The notes beneath the pieces are model-generated. The model did no database searches. It was not told where the DNA came from and saw only the letters and a list, made by a program, of their open reading frames with translations. A program made the translations under genes and the position numbers. A stretch of 43,142 nucleotides of DNA from Staphylococcus petrasii (GTDB taxonomy: Bacteria > Bacillota > Bacilli > Staphylococcales > Staphylococcaceae). The stretch spans positions 1 through 43,142 of the forward strand of contig NZ_PPRC01000044.1 of the NCBI RefSeq assembly GCF_002902565.1, read 5' to 3'. Below, piece by piece: positions 33,866-42,507 of this stretch; position 1 is the first letter of the stretch; each line of letters begins with the position of its first letter.

Positions 33866-34750
33866 TCAATCGTATTTCAATCGTTCACTCATAAATTCTA
33901 TCCACTTAGAAGTGGCATGACTCAGCAATTTATCTTTCTTCCAAATCGCCCCAAGCTCCCAACTCATACTTGGATCTTCAATCTTAATGCTTTTAATATT
34001 ATCTTTTAACATACTAGCAATATGTTCCGGTAAAATACTTACACCTAGATGTGCCAATAATAAATACTCTATAAAATTCCATTGCGACACATTTGAGACC
34101 GTATTTGGTATAAAACCTGAATTCTTAGCGGCTGCAATAATCTTATCGTTAAGATAGAAATCTTCATTAAACATAATGAAGTCTTCATTTTTCAAATCAG
34201 CCATCGTCACTGATTCACGCGTAGCAAGTTCATGTTCTTCGCTGACCACTAATCTTAAATCCTCACTATATAATGATAAATAATCAAAGACATTCTCATT
34301 AATAGGAATGGTCGTAATCCCAATATCGATTTGATCGTTAATCAAACGCGTTTCAATCGATTTACCGCCACTCTCATTCAAATTGTATGTCACGTTCGGA
34401 TAGAGTTTGTGGAACTCACCTAGAATATATATAAAGTGTTGCATGTCCATCACCGCAGACAAGCCAATATTAATATGACCTGTTTCAAGCCCAAGCAACC
34501 CATTGATTTCATATGGAATATTGTCATATAATGCGATAATTTCTTCGCATTTTTTATAGAATACTTTACCTGCATCAGTAAGCACTAAATAACGTTTTTG
34601 GCGATCAAATAACGTCATTTTTAGTTCATTCTCTATATCCTTAATTGCCTTACTGATTGTCGGTTGGGCGATATATAAAGACTTAGAAGCATTTGTCATA
34701 CCACCTTGATTTACAACTTCCATAAAGTATTTCATATGTTTGATATCCAA
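33866..34750 (-). CDS. cidR: LysR-type regulator CidR
   Basis: 294-aa LysR-type activator. The N-terminal helix-turn-helix (DIKHMKYFMEVVNQGG, then SLYIAQPTISKAIKDIE) is followed by an effector-binding domain (LETGHINIGLSAVMD; NDQIDIGITTIPI). In S. aureus CidR activates cidABC in response to weak acids such as acetate and pyruvate. TTG at 34750 is chosen: it follows AGGTGAG and gives the family N terminus; an ATG 14 codons earlier lacks a ribosome site. It directly precedes cidABC on the same strand. Confidence 0.93.
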   Translation of the reverse strand: MDIKHMKYFMEVVNQGGMTNASKSLYIAQPTISKAIKDIENELKMTLFDRQKRYLVLTDAGKVFYKKCEEIIALYDNIPYEINGLLGLETGHINIGLSAVMDMQHFIYILGEFHKLYPNVTYNLNESGGKSIETRLINDQIDIGITTIPINENVFDYLSLYSEDLRLVVSEEHELATRESVTMADLKNEDFIMFNEDFYLNDKIIAAAKNSGFIPNTVSNVSQWNFIEYLLLAHLGVSILPEHIASMLKDNIKSIKIEDPSMSWELGAIWKKDKLLSHATSKWIEFMSERLKYD

Positions 34751-34863
34751 ATGCTCACCTTCTTTGTTTTTACTTATATTGCTATTATACACAAATTTAT
34801 TTTTAGTTTTTTGGAAAATTAAAATCTATCACGGTACACTCACATAAAATTTTAAATAAAAAA

Positions 34864-34917
34864 ATATGATTTTGATAACATACATAAAAACGTTGCAAAT
34901 GTTATACAAAATCATAT
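34864..34917. promoter_or_regulatory. Hairpin in the gap between cidR and the YozE-like gene
   Basis: ATATGATTTTGATAAC pairs with GTTATACAAAATCATAT across a 21-base loop, with one unpaired base. On the minus strand it is followed by TTTTTTTATTT, like a terminator, yet no minus-strand gene lies upstream. The rest of 34751-35051 shows no gene. Confidence 0.45.
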
Positions 34918-35051
34918 CTTTTCATACTGTAAATTATTCATTTAATTTAAAATAATATATTACATTCAATTTAAATTAAACTCACTAGTATTTTTATTTT
35001 GCAAATAATGTTATAATCATAAAGGCTCAAATTGAATATTGAGGTGAGGCT

Positions 35052-35267
35052 TTGAGCTTTTACGAATTTATGCAAAATTTTGTTGGTGATGACACACCAT
35101 TAGGTGAATTGGTAAATTGGATTAATCAAGATAACAATTTCCCTAGAGACGTGAAGAGCCAAATCGAAATATTGACATATTTTCGACATAATCCGTGTCC
35201 AGAAACCATACCGGTGACTATTGTTAAAAGAGCATTGTCTGTTTTTAACCAATTCACAAATGTATGA
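35052..35267 (+). CDS. YozE-like small protein
   Basis: 71-aa cytoplasmic protein resembling the YozE/UPF0346 family (SAM-like fold): SFYEFMQNFVGDDTPLGELVNWI, with FPRDVKSQIEILTYFR and PETIPVTIVKRAL. The sequence differs much from the usual staphylococcal YozE, so it looks like a diverged second copy. TTG start behind GAGGTGAGG. It ends at a strong GC-rich terminator. Molecular function of the family is unknown. Confidence 0.75.
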   Translation: MSFYEFMQNFVGDDTPLGELVNWINQDNNFPRDVKSQIEILTYFRHNPCPETIPVTIVKRALSVFNQFTNV

Positions 35268-35313
35268 TTTCTAGTAATGTAATTATACATTCATGGACGT
35301 ATCATCTCAGAAG

Positions 35314-35337
35314 ACGGGCGCCTTTCGAGGCGCTCGT
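35314..35337 (+). terminator. Terminator of the YozE-like gene
   Basis: A 10-bp stem ACGGGCGCCT / AGGCGCTCGT (one wobble) with TTCG loop is followed by TTTTCTTTTT. Confidence 0.92.
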
Positions 35338-35533
35338 TTTCTTTTTCCTTCTAAAAACATACCCCTTTTACTGTGCTAAAATCACAAATTTGTAAAATTA
35401 GTTACAAAAACTATTGGAATATTTCATACATATTACATTTACTTGTATAATTGATTTCTTATATTGTATTAGACCTTTTTAACGAATATGATAAATACAG
35501 TTTTTAAGTATTTTATATTTTGAGGAGAACGAA

Positions 35534-35968
35534 ATGAAATTCAAAAAATTGTTATCACGTCTTTTATTAGCTACTGGAATCATGTTCGCTGGGACTTTCA
35601 CATATCAAAATATTGAACACACGCACGTTTCTCATGCTGCATCATATAACTATTACAATAGAGGTCAATGTACTTGGTGGGCGTACCAACGTCGCGCACA
35701 ATTAGGCAAACCTGTTTCAAATAGATGGGGCAACGCAAAGAACTGGTATTACAATGCACAACGTTCAGGATATAGAACAGGCCACATCCCTCGTCGCTAC
35801 GCAGTTATGCAATCAACTGCAGGATATTATGGCCACGTAGCCGTTGTAGAACGCGTTTATAATAATGGAAGCATTTTAGTATCAGAATATAACTATAACG
35901 TACCACTTGGTTACGGCACACGTTACTTAAGCAGAAGTGCTGCTCGTAGCTATAACTACATTTACTAA
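35534..35968 (+). CDS. Secreted CHAP-domain amidase/endopeptidase (SsaA-like)
   Basis: 144-aa secreted peptidoglycan hydrolase. Signal peptide residues 1-36 (KKLLSRLLLATGIMFAGTFT, cleavage near SHA-AS). The rest is one CHAP domain: catalytic Cys in RGQCTWWAYQRR, His in YYGHVAVVE, and a Glu/Asn region in SEYNYN. It lacks LysM repeats, so it is the minimal SsaA/IsaA-type form. AGGAGAAC precedes the ATG. A possible WalR half-site pair (ATTTCA-N5-ATTACA, 35421-35437) lies about 100 bases upstream; one half has a mismatch, so WalKR control is uncertain. It ends at its own terminator. Confidence 0.9.
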   Translation: MKFKKLLSRLLLATGIMFAGTFTYQNIEHTHVSHAASYNYYNRGQCTWWAYQRRAQLGKPVSNRWGNAKNWYYNAQRSGYRTGHIPRRYAVMQSTAGYYGHVAVVERVYNNGSILVSEYNYNVPLGYGTRYLSRSAARSYNYIY

Positions 35969-36000
35969 ATTTAAAAATAATTAGCACACTTATATATAAG

Positions 36001-36051
36001 AATCCCTTAATGAGGTAAGTACCAATGTCTTACTTACTTCATTAAGGGATT
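36001..36051 (+). terminator. Terminator of the CHAP gene
   Basis: AATCCCTTAATGA / TCATTAAGGGATT extended inward by GTAAGTA/TACTTAC is followed by TTTTCTTTTA. Confidence 0.9.
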
Positions 36052-36069
36052 TTTCTTTTATCTAAAAAA

Positions 36070-36105
36070 AGAGTAGGCATAACACTCGTGTGCTAAACCT
36101 ACTCT
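36070..36105 (-). terminator. mvaA: Terminator of the thiolase-mvaA operon
   Basis: AGAGTAGG / CCTACTCT is followed on the minus strand by TTTTTT. Confidence 0.88.
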
Positions 36106-36114
36106 CCTCTATGA

Positions 36115-37389
36115 TTATTTTCTTAATTCTTCTAAGATACGTTGTGCAGCAGCAGTATTGGCTTTAGGTTCTTGTTTTAAAGCGTCTGCTACTTTTGCAA
36201 TTTCGTCACCTTGCGCACCTACAACAATCGCTAATGATTTGTATTGTAAGCTCATATGGCCTTTTTGAATACCTTCAGAAACTAAGGCTCTGCATGCTGA
36301 AAAGTTTTGTGCTAACCCTACAGCAGCAACGACTTGTCCAAGCTCTTGTGCAGTTTTTACATTTAATAAATCTAAAGAAGCCTTAGCGATTGGCAATACT
36401 TTCGTGCCACCACCGACAATAGCTAAAGTCATAGGTACTTCAATGGTACCAACGAGACGACCACGGGCTTCATCGTATTCCCATGTAGCGATACCTCGAT
36501 ATTGGCCATCACGACTCGCATACGCATGTGCGCTTGCTTCTGCGCCACGTGTATCGTTACCTGTCGCTAATACTACGGCATGAATACCGTTCATGACACC
36601 TTTATTATGTGTAGCTGCACGATGAATATCTACTTGTGCAAGTACTGAGGCACGTTCCATACGTTTGGCTACTTCTTCACCTGAACGTTCTCCTCTATTT
36701 AAATCTTCGACTTTGATTTCACCTTGTACACGTACAACAGATGCTGTAGCATGGTTCGATAAAATACTCATTAACACGTCGCGGTTTGGGAACTCATTTT
36801 TCAAGTGAGCAGTAATCGCTTCTAAAATAGTGTTAAGCATATTTGCGCCCATCGCATCTTTCGTATCTACAAAGACCTTTAAAGATAGCAACTGTTGCTC
36901 AGGGAACTTATCGATATCAATACGACGATAACCGCCACCACGTTCGATGATAGATGGATAAGCTTCATCAGCTATTTGTTTAATTTGAGGCTCAAGATTT
37001 CTAATGTCTTGCGCTAACGCCTCTGTATCTTCGACGGCATCAAAGACGATTTGACCAATCATCAAGCGCTCACTCTTAACTGTTTTGAAACCACCAGTAT
37101 TGTTGACCAGTTTCGCACCATAGCTAGCTGCCGCGACAACTGAAGGTTCTTCTACCATCATTGGCACGACATATTCTTTATCATCAACAATGATCTTAGG
37201 CAATAAGCCTACTGGTAAAGTGCCTTGTCCAATCACATTCTCGATTAAACTGTTGGCTACTTCTTCATTAATAAGTGGGTTGTTACGTAATACTTCATAA
37301 TTATCGTCATTTAACCAACCGTATTCGACTAACTGTTTCAACTTATCTTCACGTGATAAATGACGAAACGCTTTGTCTAAACTCTTCAT
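36115..37389 (-). CDS. mvaA: Class II hydroxymethylglutaryl-CoA reductase
   Basis: 424-aa enzyme that makes mevalonate from HMG-CoA, the committed step of staphylococcal isoprenoid synthesis. Motifs: IENVIGQGTLPVGLLP with the catalytic Glu, KDAMGANMLNTILEA with the catalytic Asp-Met-Gly-Ala-Asn, and LAIVGGGTKVLPIA; the nucleotide site and catalytic His are expected near the C terminus. ATG at 37389 is one base after the thiolase stop, giving the family N terminus MKSLDKAFRHLS; an in-frame start 7 codons earlier would overlap that gene. Confidence 0.96.
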   Translation of the reverse strand: MKSLDKAFRHLSREDKLKQLVEYGWLNDDNYEVLRNNPLINEEVANSLIENVIGQGTLPVGLLPKIIVDDKEYVVPMMVEEPSVVAAASYGAKLVNNTGGFKTVKSERLMIGQIVFDAVEDTEALAQDIRNLEPQIKQIADEAYPSIIERGGGYRRIDIDKFPEQQLLSLKVFVDTKDAMGANMLNTILEAITAHLKNEFPNRDVLMSILSNHATASVVRVQGEIKVEDLNRGERSGEEVAKRMERASVLAQVDIHRAATHNKGVMNGIHAVVLATGNDTRGAEASAHAYASRDGQYRGIATWEYDEARGRLVGTIEVPMTLAIVGGGTKVLPIAKASLDLLNVKTAQELGQVVAAVGLAQNFSACRALVSEGIQKGHMSLQYKSLAIVVGAQGDEIAKVADALKQEPKANTAAAQRILEELRK

Positions 37390-37390
37390 T

Positions 37391-38545
37391 TTACTGCGCC
37401 CCTTTTTCAACCATTAAAGCGATACCTAAACCGCCACCGATACAAGCAGTCGCGATACCTGTTTGTTTATCTTCTTGTTCAAGCGCATTCACTAATGTTG
37501 TTACTAAACGTGCACCACTTGCGCCAATTGGATGACCTAAAGCAATCGCTCCACCATAGATATTCAATTTCTCATCTGGAATGTGTAAATTGTTTTTAAC
37601 CGGAATACTTTGCGCTGCGAATGCTTCCGTCATTTCTACGATATCAACGTTGTCGATCTTGCTATCTGTTTTTTCTAGTAACTTTTCAACGGCATAGAAT
37701 GGCGCATAACCCATAAATTGTGGATCACAGCCGACTTCTGCATAGTCACCGATAATTCCAAGGATTTCGAAACCATGTTCTTTCGCGTAAGATTCTTCCA
37801 TTAAGATTAACGCAGATGAGCCGTCATTAATGCTTGAAGCATTCCCGCCAGTCACTGTACCATTCTCTTTGAAAATGGTCTTTAACGTTGCAAGTTTCTC
37901 AACACTTGTGTTTGGACGCACACCTTCATCTGATGTCATTTCTTCGCCTTCAGCATCTTTCATAGTGATAATTTCATTATCAAACTTACCTGCTTCTGTA
38001 GCTTTAGCTGCTTTAAGTTGTGAATTATTAGCAAATTCGTCTTGCATTTCACGCGTAATTTCATATTTCTCAGCGATGTTCTCAGCAGTTACGCCCATTG
38101 GTACATAATGGAAAGCATCTGTTAAACCATCATGCATAAAGCTTTCAACTGGTTCTTCGCCTTCTTTTAAAATAAGTTGTGGTGCATTTGTCATACTTTC
38201 TACACCACCCACTGCTACTACGTTCGCTTCGCCTAATTGAATCAATTGTTTACCTAAGATAATGGCTTTCAATCCTGAGCCACATACTTCATTGATTGTC
38301 ATGGCTGGTGTTGCATCTGGAATACCAGACTTAATAGCGATTTGACGTGCAGGGTTTTGTCCGACACCACTTTGTAACACATTACCGAAGATGACTTGTT
38401 GGATTGTGCTAGGATCGATGTCAATGGCATCAATAGCACCTTTTAACGCAGTTGTACCTAGTTCCACTGCTGAATAGTTTCTCAATTTCCCTTTATATCT
38501 GCCAATTGGTGTTCTTTTGGCACTTACAATAGCGATTTTTTTCAT
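37391..38545 (-). CDS. Acetyl-CoA C-acetyltransferase (thiolase)
   Basis: 384-aa biosynthetic thiolase condensing two acetyl-CoA to acetoacetyl-CoA. Catalytic residues: Cys-88 in NEVCGSGLKAI, His-338 in ALGHPIGASG, and Cys-368 in TACIGGGLG. It ends one base before mvaA, so the first and third steps of the mevalonate route share a transcript, divergent from mvaS. A cre site is in the divergent gap. AAGGAGAT lies before the ATG. Confidence 0.95.
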   Translation of the reverse strand: MKKIAIVSAKRTPIGRYKGKLRNYSAVELGTTALKGAIDAIDIDPSTIQQVIFGNVLQSGVGQNPARQIAIKSGIPDATPAMTINEVCGSGLKAIILGKQLIQLGEANVVAVGGVESMTNAPQLILKEGEEPVESFMHDGLTDAFHYVPMGVTAENIAEKYEITREMQDEFANNSQLKAAKATEAGKFDNEIITMKDAEGEEMTSDEGVRPNTSVEKLATLKTIFKENGTVTGGNASSINDGSSALILMEESYAKEHGFEILGIIGDYAEVGCDPQFMGYAPFYAVEKLLEKTDSKIDNVDIVEMTEAFAAQSIPVKNNLHIPDEKLNIYGGAIALGHPIGASGARLVTTLVNALEQEDKQTGIATACIGGGLGIALMVEKGAQ

Positions 38546-38729
38546 TCTTTATCTCCTTGTATGTAGTTTCTATATAATTGTATTTTAGTTATTGATTTTG
38601 GTAAAATGATTACTAATATGATTGTTAATAATAGTAATGAAATTAACGTTATATTCAATGTTCGCGTATGCATTTTTATTGCATTTAATAGCATTAAACA
38701 CCATTTTATTATGCATTTCAACACTTTGA

Positions 38730-38745
38730 ATGAAAACGCTTTCCA
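38730..38745 (+). promoter_or_regulatory. cre-like site in the thiolase-mvaS divergent gap
   Basis: ATGAAAACGCTTTCCA fits WTGNAANCGNWNNCWW at all positions but one (C at position 15) and is strongly palindromic around CG. It could let CcpA control one or both divergent mevalonate units. Confidence 0.65.
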
Positions 38746-38829
38746 AAATTTTATAATATTTTGACTATTTATATGACGTTTCTATTATTAATATGATTAA
38801 TACTACCATTTTGAAAGGATGTAATGCCC

Positions 38830-39996
38830 GTGAGTATAGGTATCGATAAAATTAATTTTTACGTCCCTAAATACTATGTAGACATGGCTAAGCTTGCAGA
38901 AGCACGCCAAGTTGATCCAAATAAATTCTTAATAGGTATTGGACAAACCCAAATGGCTGTAAGTCCAGTATCACAAGATATCGTATCTATGGGAGCTAAT
39001 GCTGCTAAAGATATTATAACAGAAGATGATAAAAAACATATCGGAATGGTTATCGTAGCTACTGAATCAGCAATTGATAATGCGAAAGCAGCTGCGGTTC
39101 AAATTCACAACTTATTAGACATTCAACCATTCGCACGTTGCTTCGAAATGAAAGAAGCATGTTACGCTGCTACACCAGCGATTCAACTTGCAAAAGATTA
39201 TCTTGAGAAACGTCCTAACGAGAAAGTGTTAGTCATCGCAAGTGATACTGCACGTTATGGTATTAAATCAGGCGGTGAACCAACGCAAGGTGCTGGTGCT
39301 GTCGCAATGATGATTTCTCATAACCCTAGCATTTTAGAATTAAACGATGATGCTGTGGCATACACTGAAGATGTGTATGATTTCTGGCGACCAACAGGCC
39401 ATAAATATCCATTAGTTGCTGGTGCGTTATCTAAAGATGCTTATATTAAATCTTTCCAAGAGAGTTGGGGAGAATATGCGCGTCGTGAAGGTAAAACATT
39501 ATCTGATTTCGAATCATTATGTTTCCACGTGCCATTCACTAAGATGGGTAAAAAAGCGTTAGATTCAATTATTAATGATGCAGATGAAACGACACAAGAA
39601 CGTTTAACTGCTGGTTATGAAGACGCTGTATACTATAACCGTTATGTAGGCAACATTTATACTGGTTCTTTATATTTAAGTTTAATTTCTTTACTTGAAA
39701 ATAGAGACCTTAAAGCTGGGCAAACGATTGGTTTATTCAGTTATGGTTCTGGTTCAGTTGGCGAGTTCTTTAGTGCTAAGTTGGTTGATGGCTTTGAAGA
39801 TCATTTAGATAAAGAAGGTCATAAAGCATTATTGAATAATCGTGAGGAAGTATCAGTGGAAACTTATGAAGCGTACTTTAACCGTTTTGATGAGTTAGAG
39901 TTTGATCATGCTACTGAAAAATCTGAAGATGATAAGGATATCTTCTATTTAGAAAGTATTGAAGAGGATATTAGACAATATCATCGTCCTGAGTAG
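38830..39996 (+). CDS. mvaS: Hydroxymethylglutaryl-CoA synthase
   Basis: 388-aa enzyme condensing acetyl-CoA with acetoacetyl-CoA to HMG-CoA. With a GTG start at 38830 ([17 protein letters not shown]) the catalytic residues fall at Glu-79 (VIVATES), Cys-111 (EACYAATPA) and His-233 ([10 protein letters not shown]), the numbering known for the S. aureus enzyme. An in-frame ATG at 38824 would add two residues; it is only 4 bases after AGGA, whereas GTG is 10 bases after. Start is therefore likely but not certain. It is divergent from thiolase-mvaA; the mevalonate cluster lacks the downstream kinases. Confidence 0.96.
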   Translation: MSIGIDKINFYVPKYYVDMAKLAEARQVDPNKFLIGIGQTQMAVSPVSQDIVSMGANAAKDIITEDDKKHIGMVIVATESAIDNAKAAAVQIHNLLDIQPFARCFEMKEACYAATPAIQLAKDYLEKRPNEKVLVIASDTARYGIKSGGEPTQGAGAVAMMISHNPSILELNDDAVAYTEDVYDFWRPTGHKYPLVAGALSKDAYIKSFQESWGEYARREGKTLSDFESLCFHVPFTKMGKKALDSIINDADETTQERLTAGYEDAVYYNRYVGNIYTGSLYLSLISLLENRDLKAGQTIGLFSYGSGSVGEFFSAKLVDGFEDHLDKEGHKALLNNREEVSVETYEAYFNRFDELEFDHATEKSEDDKDIFYLESIEEDIRQYHRPE

Positions 39997-40014
39997 AGAT
40001 AAAATAAACCTTTA

Positions 40015-40310
40015 AAAGAGTTCTAAGATAGAGTTTCACTCACTTAAGTTGCTACGCGTTCCTGGGGTGCCGTCTCTAAAGCAGTTCTTAAATGGATTAT
40101 CATTTCGCTTAAGTTGAGACGCTTGCCTAGGGGGCTGGGTCGAGCCTTGGTCTCGACACTCATCCTTGCTCCCTCAGGCGTCGTTCAACTACGCTCCATT
40201 ATCCATTTTAGAACTACTTACCTAAGTGCTAAAGCACTTAGGTTCATTGAAATTACTGCTCCCCTAGGAGTCTTCGCAACTACGTTTCGTTATCTATCTT
40301 AGAACTCTTT
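40015..40310. repeat. Palindromic dispersed intergenic element, copy B
   Basis: 296 bases between mvaS and ogt with perfect 18-bp terminal inverted repeats (AAAGAGTTCTAAGATAGA at 40015-40032, complement at 40293-40310). Inside is a 131-base imperfect palindrome (40084-40214), beginning GTTCTTAAATGGAT and ending ATCCATTTTAGAAC, with a GTCGAG/CTCGAC stem at the tip, and a smaller palindrome CCTAAGTGCT / AGCACTTAGG (40222-40243). The core matches copy A (30466-30592) in inverted orientation. The arrangement is nested, and no protein is encoded. Confidence 0.88.
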
Positions 40311-40407
40311 ATGTAAATATATCAGCACTTAAGTTCTTAATAAATACATCATACATCATCATTTATGATTTATGTTTTAATTTATAATCAAATGAATATG
40401 TTAAATG

Positions 40408-40429
40408 GAAGTCGTGTGGGTGCGACTTC
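40408..40429 (+). terminator. Plus-strand terminator downstream of mvaS and element B
   Basis: GAAGTCG / CGACTTC with an 8-base loop is followed by TTTTTTATGG on the plus strand. It is just past the 3' end of the convergent ogt gene and may stop read-through from mvaS. Confidence 0.7.
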
Positions 40430-40433
40430 TTTT

Positions 40434-40955
40434 TTATGGTTTTGTGGAATGGGCTGGTCTGTATAGGTTGGTCATGTCGGCTTTTTCGATTTCTAATAAT
40501 TTAATTTTATTATCAATTGTGCCTCCATATCCTGTTAAACTTCCGTCTTTTCCTACTACGCGATGGCATGGAATGATAATTGAAATTGGGTTTTTACCTA
40601 CTGCGCCCCCTACTGCTTGAGCTGACATTTTAGGTTTACCTAGTGTTTGACCTACTTGTTTAGCAATGTCTCCGTATGTTTTAAACTCGCCATAATTAAT
40701 ATCTTGTAAAACGTTCCAAACAAGTTGTTGAAATTCAGTTCCTTGAGGTTTCAAAGGAAAATCAATTGTAGGGTTATTTCCTAAGAAATAGTCGTCCAAC
40801 CATTGTTTTACTTTTCCAAAAATAGCTAAATTCGAATCAGTCGGGTATTCTAAATCTGAAGAATTGTATTTATACAATACGTGCGTAATTGCAGTACCAT
40901 CACTAATAATTTCTAAATTCTGAACGGGTGATGTATATAGCATTGAATAAGGCAT
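40434..40955 (-). CDS. ogt: Methylated-DNA--protein-cysteine methyltransferase
   Basis: 173-aa suicidal DNA repair protein that removes methyl groups from O6-methylguanine. The acceptor Cys is in IIIPCHRVVGKDG, with the helix-turn-helix FQQLVWNVLQDINYGEFKTYGDIAKQ (DNA binding) before it. ATG at 40955 is 7 bases after AAAGGAGTGAG; an upstream ATG adds 17 residues without a ribosome site. It is monocistronic and divergent from the YrhK-like gene. Confidence 0.95.
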   Translation of the reverse strand: MPYSMLYTSPVQNLEIISDGTAITHVLYKYNSSDLEYPTDSNLAIFGKVKQWLDDYFLGNNPTIDFPLKPQGTEFQQLVWNVLQDINYGEFKTYGDIAKQVGQTLGKPKMSAQAVGGAVGKNPISIIIPCHRVVGKDGSLTGYGGTIDNKIKLLEIEKADMTNLYRPAHSTKP

Positions 40956-41045
40956 GGCTCTCACTCCTTTGTGGCTATTATGACGAAGTTTGGAATAAAT
41001 GTACAACGGGAAACTTAAAATATTAATATAATGGAGGAGTTTTTG

Positions 41046-41363
41046 ATGGCAGGTTTGAATAAAGATGATGTTGATTTACATTTCAACACGAATAAATTTA
41101 ATGAAGATAATCACGCTAAACAAATATCATTCTTTTATAAAGCGTTATATCAAATCAATGATATTGTCTTAGGATTAATCTTTTTAGTGGGAAGCTTTTT
41201 ATTCTTTAGTGATACAACTGTATTTGTAGGAACAGTGCTATTTGTCATTGGGAGTATACAAATGATGATTAGACCTTTGATTTCATTTATTCACGATTTA
41301 AAACTTTCAAGATATTATAAGCATAAATATAGAGAGTTAGAAAAAGAGCAACAACATAAATAG
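41046..41363 (+). CDS. YrhK-like membrane protein
   Basis: 105-aa protein with two membrane helices (residues about 37-55, DIVLGLIFLVGSFLFF, and 60-78, FVGTVLFVIGSIQMMI) followed by RPLISFIHDL and a basic, Glu-rich tail. The helix-loop-helix plus RP pattern is that of the YrhK family; function is unknown. ATG at 41046 is chosen because GGAGGAG lies 8 bases before; the ATG at 41031 overlaps that site. Confidence 0.8.
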   Translation: MAGLNKDDVDLHFNTNKFNEDNHAKQISFFYKALYQINDIVLGLIFLVGSFLFFSDTTVFVGTVLFVIGSIQMMIRPLISFIHDLKLSRYYKHKYRELEKEQQHK

Positions 41364-41365
41364 TT

Positions 41366-41406
41366 AAAAGGGTATGACTTCGATTAACCATAAGTCATAC
41401 CCTTTT
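41366..41406. terminator. Bidirectional terminator
   Basis: A perfect 15-bp stem AAAAGGGTATGACTT / AAGTCATACCCTTTT between the convergent YrhK-like and CorA-like genes. Confidence 0.92.
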
Positions 41407-41411
41407 ATGTT

Positions 41412-42362
41412 CTAAAACCATTTTTTCTTTTTAAATAAAATAATGAGGGACAGGGAAACAATAATTGCAAATGCAATAAATACAAAATAGCTATAATGCC
41501 ATTTCAATTCTGGCATATATGTGAAGTTCATCCCATACCATCCTGTCAAAAAAGATAATGGGAAGAAGATAGATGAAATAATTGTTAACACATTAATGAC
41601 ATTATTAATTTTACTTGAACGATAGGATTCATTATTATCTTTAATATCATCAGTCATTTGTTCGCAGGCCATGAGTGTATCTTTCTGACGTTCTAATCGA
41701 CTATGGATATGTTGAATTAAGAATTTAACTTCATGATTATTTTCTTGAAATTGATAATCTTCGAAGTCATTTAATAATTCTTCCATAGGAATAAGTATTC
41801 TTTTCAACTTAATAATTTGCGAACGTATATCATACACATCTTGTATTAACTTTTTATTATTAAGTGAATCTACATTTTTATGCTCAAAAGAAAATACTGT
41901 ATCTTCAACAGAATTAACAAATTTAAAATAATTATATGTAATGTCATCGAGTAATTTTACTGCCAGTTGATCGGCTGAATGATAATTCGAATCTTTACTA
42001 ATATCATGCACTAATGTATGTATTTCATCGATATAACTTTGATGAATTGTAATTAATTGATTCTCTTGCACGGTGATACTTATTGGATTAGCCTCAAAAT
42101 CCGAATCATCAATAGTATGCACTACAATATATTTTTGTTTGGCATGATGATTAAGATTGAATTTCGGACGCGAAATAGTATATACAGATTCTTCAATTTT
42201 ATGAGACGCTATTTTAAATTTTTCTGTTAATAATTGTTGTTCCTCGGTAGTTGGTTGCTTGAAATCATACCAAATCACTTTAGCATCTTGAGGAACTTTG
42301 TTCATTTCATCTATTTGTTGAAAAGTCCCCTGACTATCTATGTAACGTACTGTTAGTGACAT
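41412..42362 (-). CDS. CorA-family magnesium/divalent metal transporter
   Basis: 316-aa CorA-like channel. A long cytoplasmic N-terminal domain and helix (KLIQDVYDIRSQIIKLKRIL) lead to two C-terminal membrane helices with the selectivity motif GMN in WYGMNFTYMPEL, and a basic tail FKKKKWF. It mediates uptake of Mg2+ or Co2+/Ni2+. S. aureus has several CorA-like proteins, so the ion and role are not fixed by sequence. Monocistronic; a ribosome site AAAGAGAG lies upstream. Confidence 0.92.
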   Translation of the reverse strand: MSLTVRYIDSQGTFQQIDEMNKVPQDAKVIWYDFKQPTTEEQQLLTEKFKIASHKIEESVYTISRPKFNLNHHAKQKYIVVHTIDDSDFEANPISITVQENQLITIHQSYIDEIHTLVHDISKDSNYHSADQLAVKLLDDITYNYFKFVNSVEDTVFSFEHKNVDSLNNKKLIQDVYDIRSQIIKLKRILIPMEELLNDFEDYQFQENNHEVKFLIQHIHSRLERQKDTLMACEQMTDDIKDNNESYRSSKINNVINVLTIISSIFFPLSFLTGWYGMNFTYMPELKWHYSYFVFIAFAIIVSLSLIILFKKKKWF

Positions 42363-42463
42363 AACGTTTCATCTCTCTTTTTCAAAATTAGTTCATATAC
42401 TATTCCCTCAAAATTAGTGACTAACTCCATAAAGTCTTTATAAAAAATAATTAAATTAAAAAC

Positions 42464-42498
42464 GGAGGGAGACAAGTGTTGAGCTTGTCTTACCCTCC
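42464..42498 (-). terminator. Terminator of the GIY-YIG-like gene
   Basis: GGAGGG and GACAAG pair with CTTGTC and CCCTCC; TTTTTAATTTAA follows on the minus strand. Confidence 0.88.
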
Positions 42499-42507
42499 TA
42501 CTATTAT

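Noticed and set aside
35390..35410. Palindrome TTTGTAA-N6-TTACAAA upstream of the CHAP gene
   Set aside because: A neat inverted repeat, but not a match to an operator I know and too AT-rich to rate as a site.
35421..35437. WalR site upstream of the CHAP gene as a firm feature
   Set aside because: One half-site has a mismatch and AT-rich DNA produces such matches by chance; mentioned only as a possibility in the gene entry.
38542..38724. 60-residue minus-strand frame upstream of the thiolase
   Set aside because: It lies in the divergent promoter gap, has no convincing ribosome site, overlaps the thiolase start and has a low-complexity hydrophobic sequence expected from AT-rich DNA.
40114..40302. 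62-residue frame inside palindromic element B
   Set aside because: It crosses the hairpin arms, has no ribosome site and is explained by the repeat.
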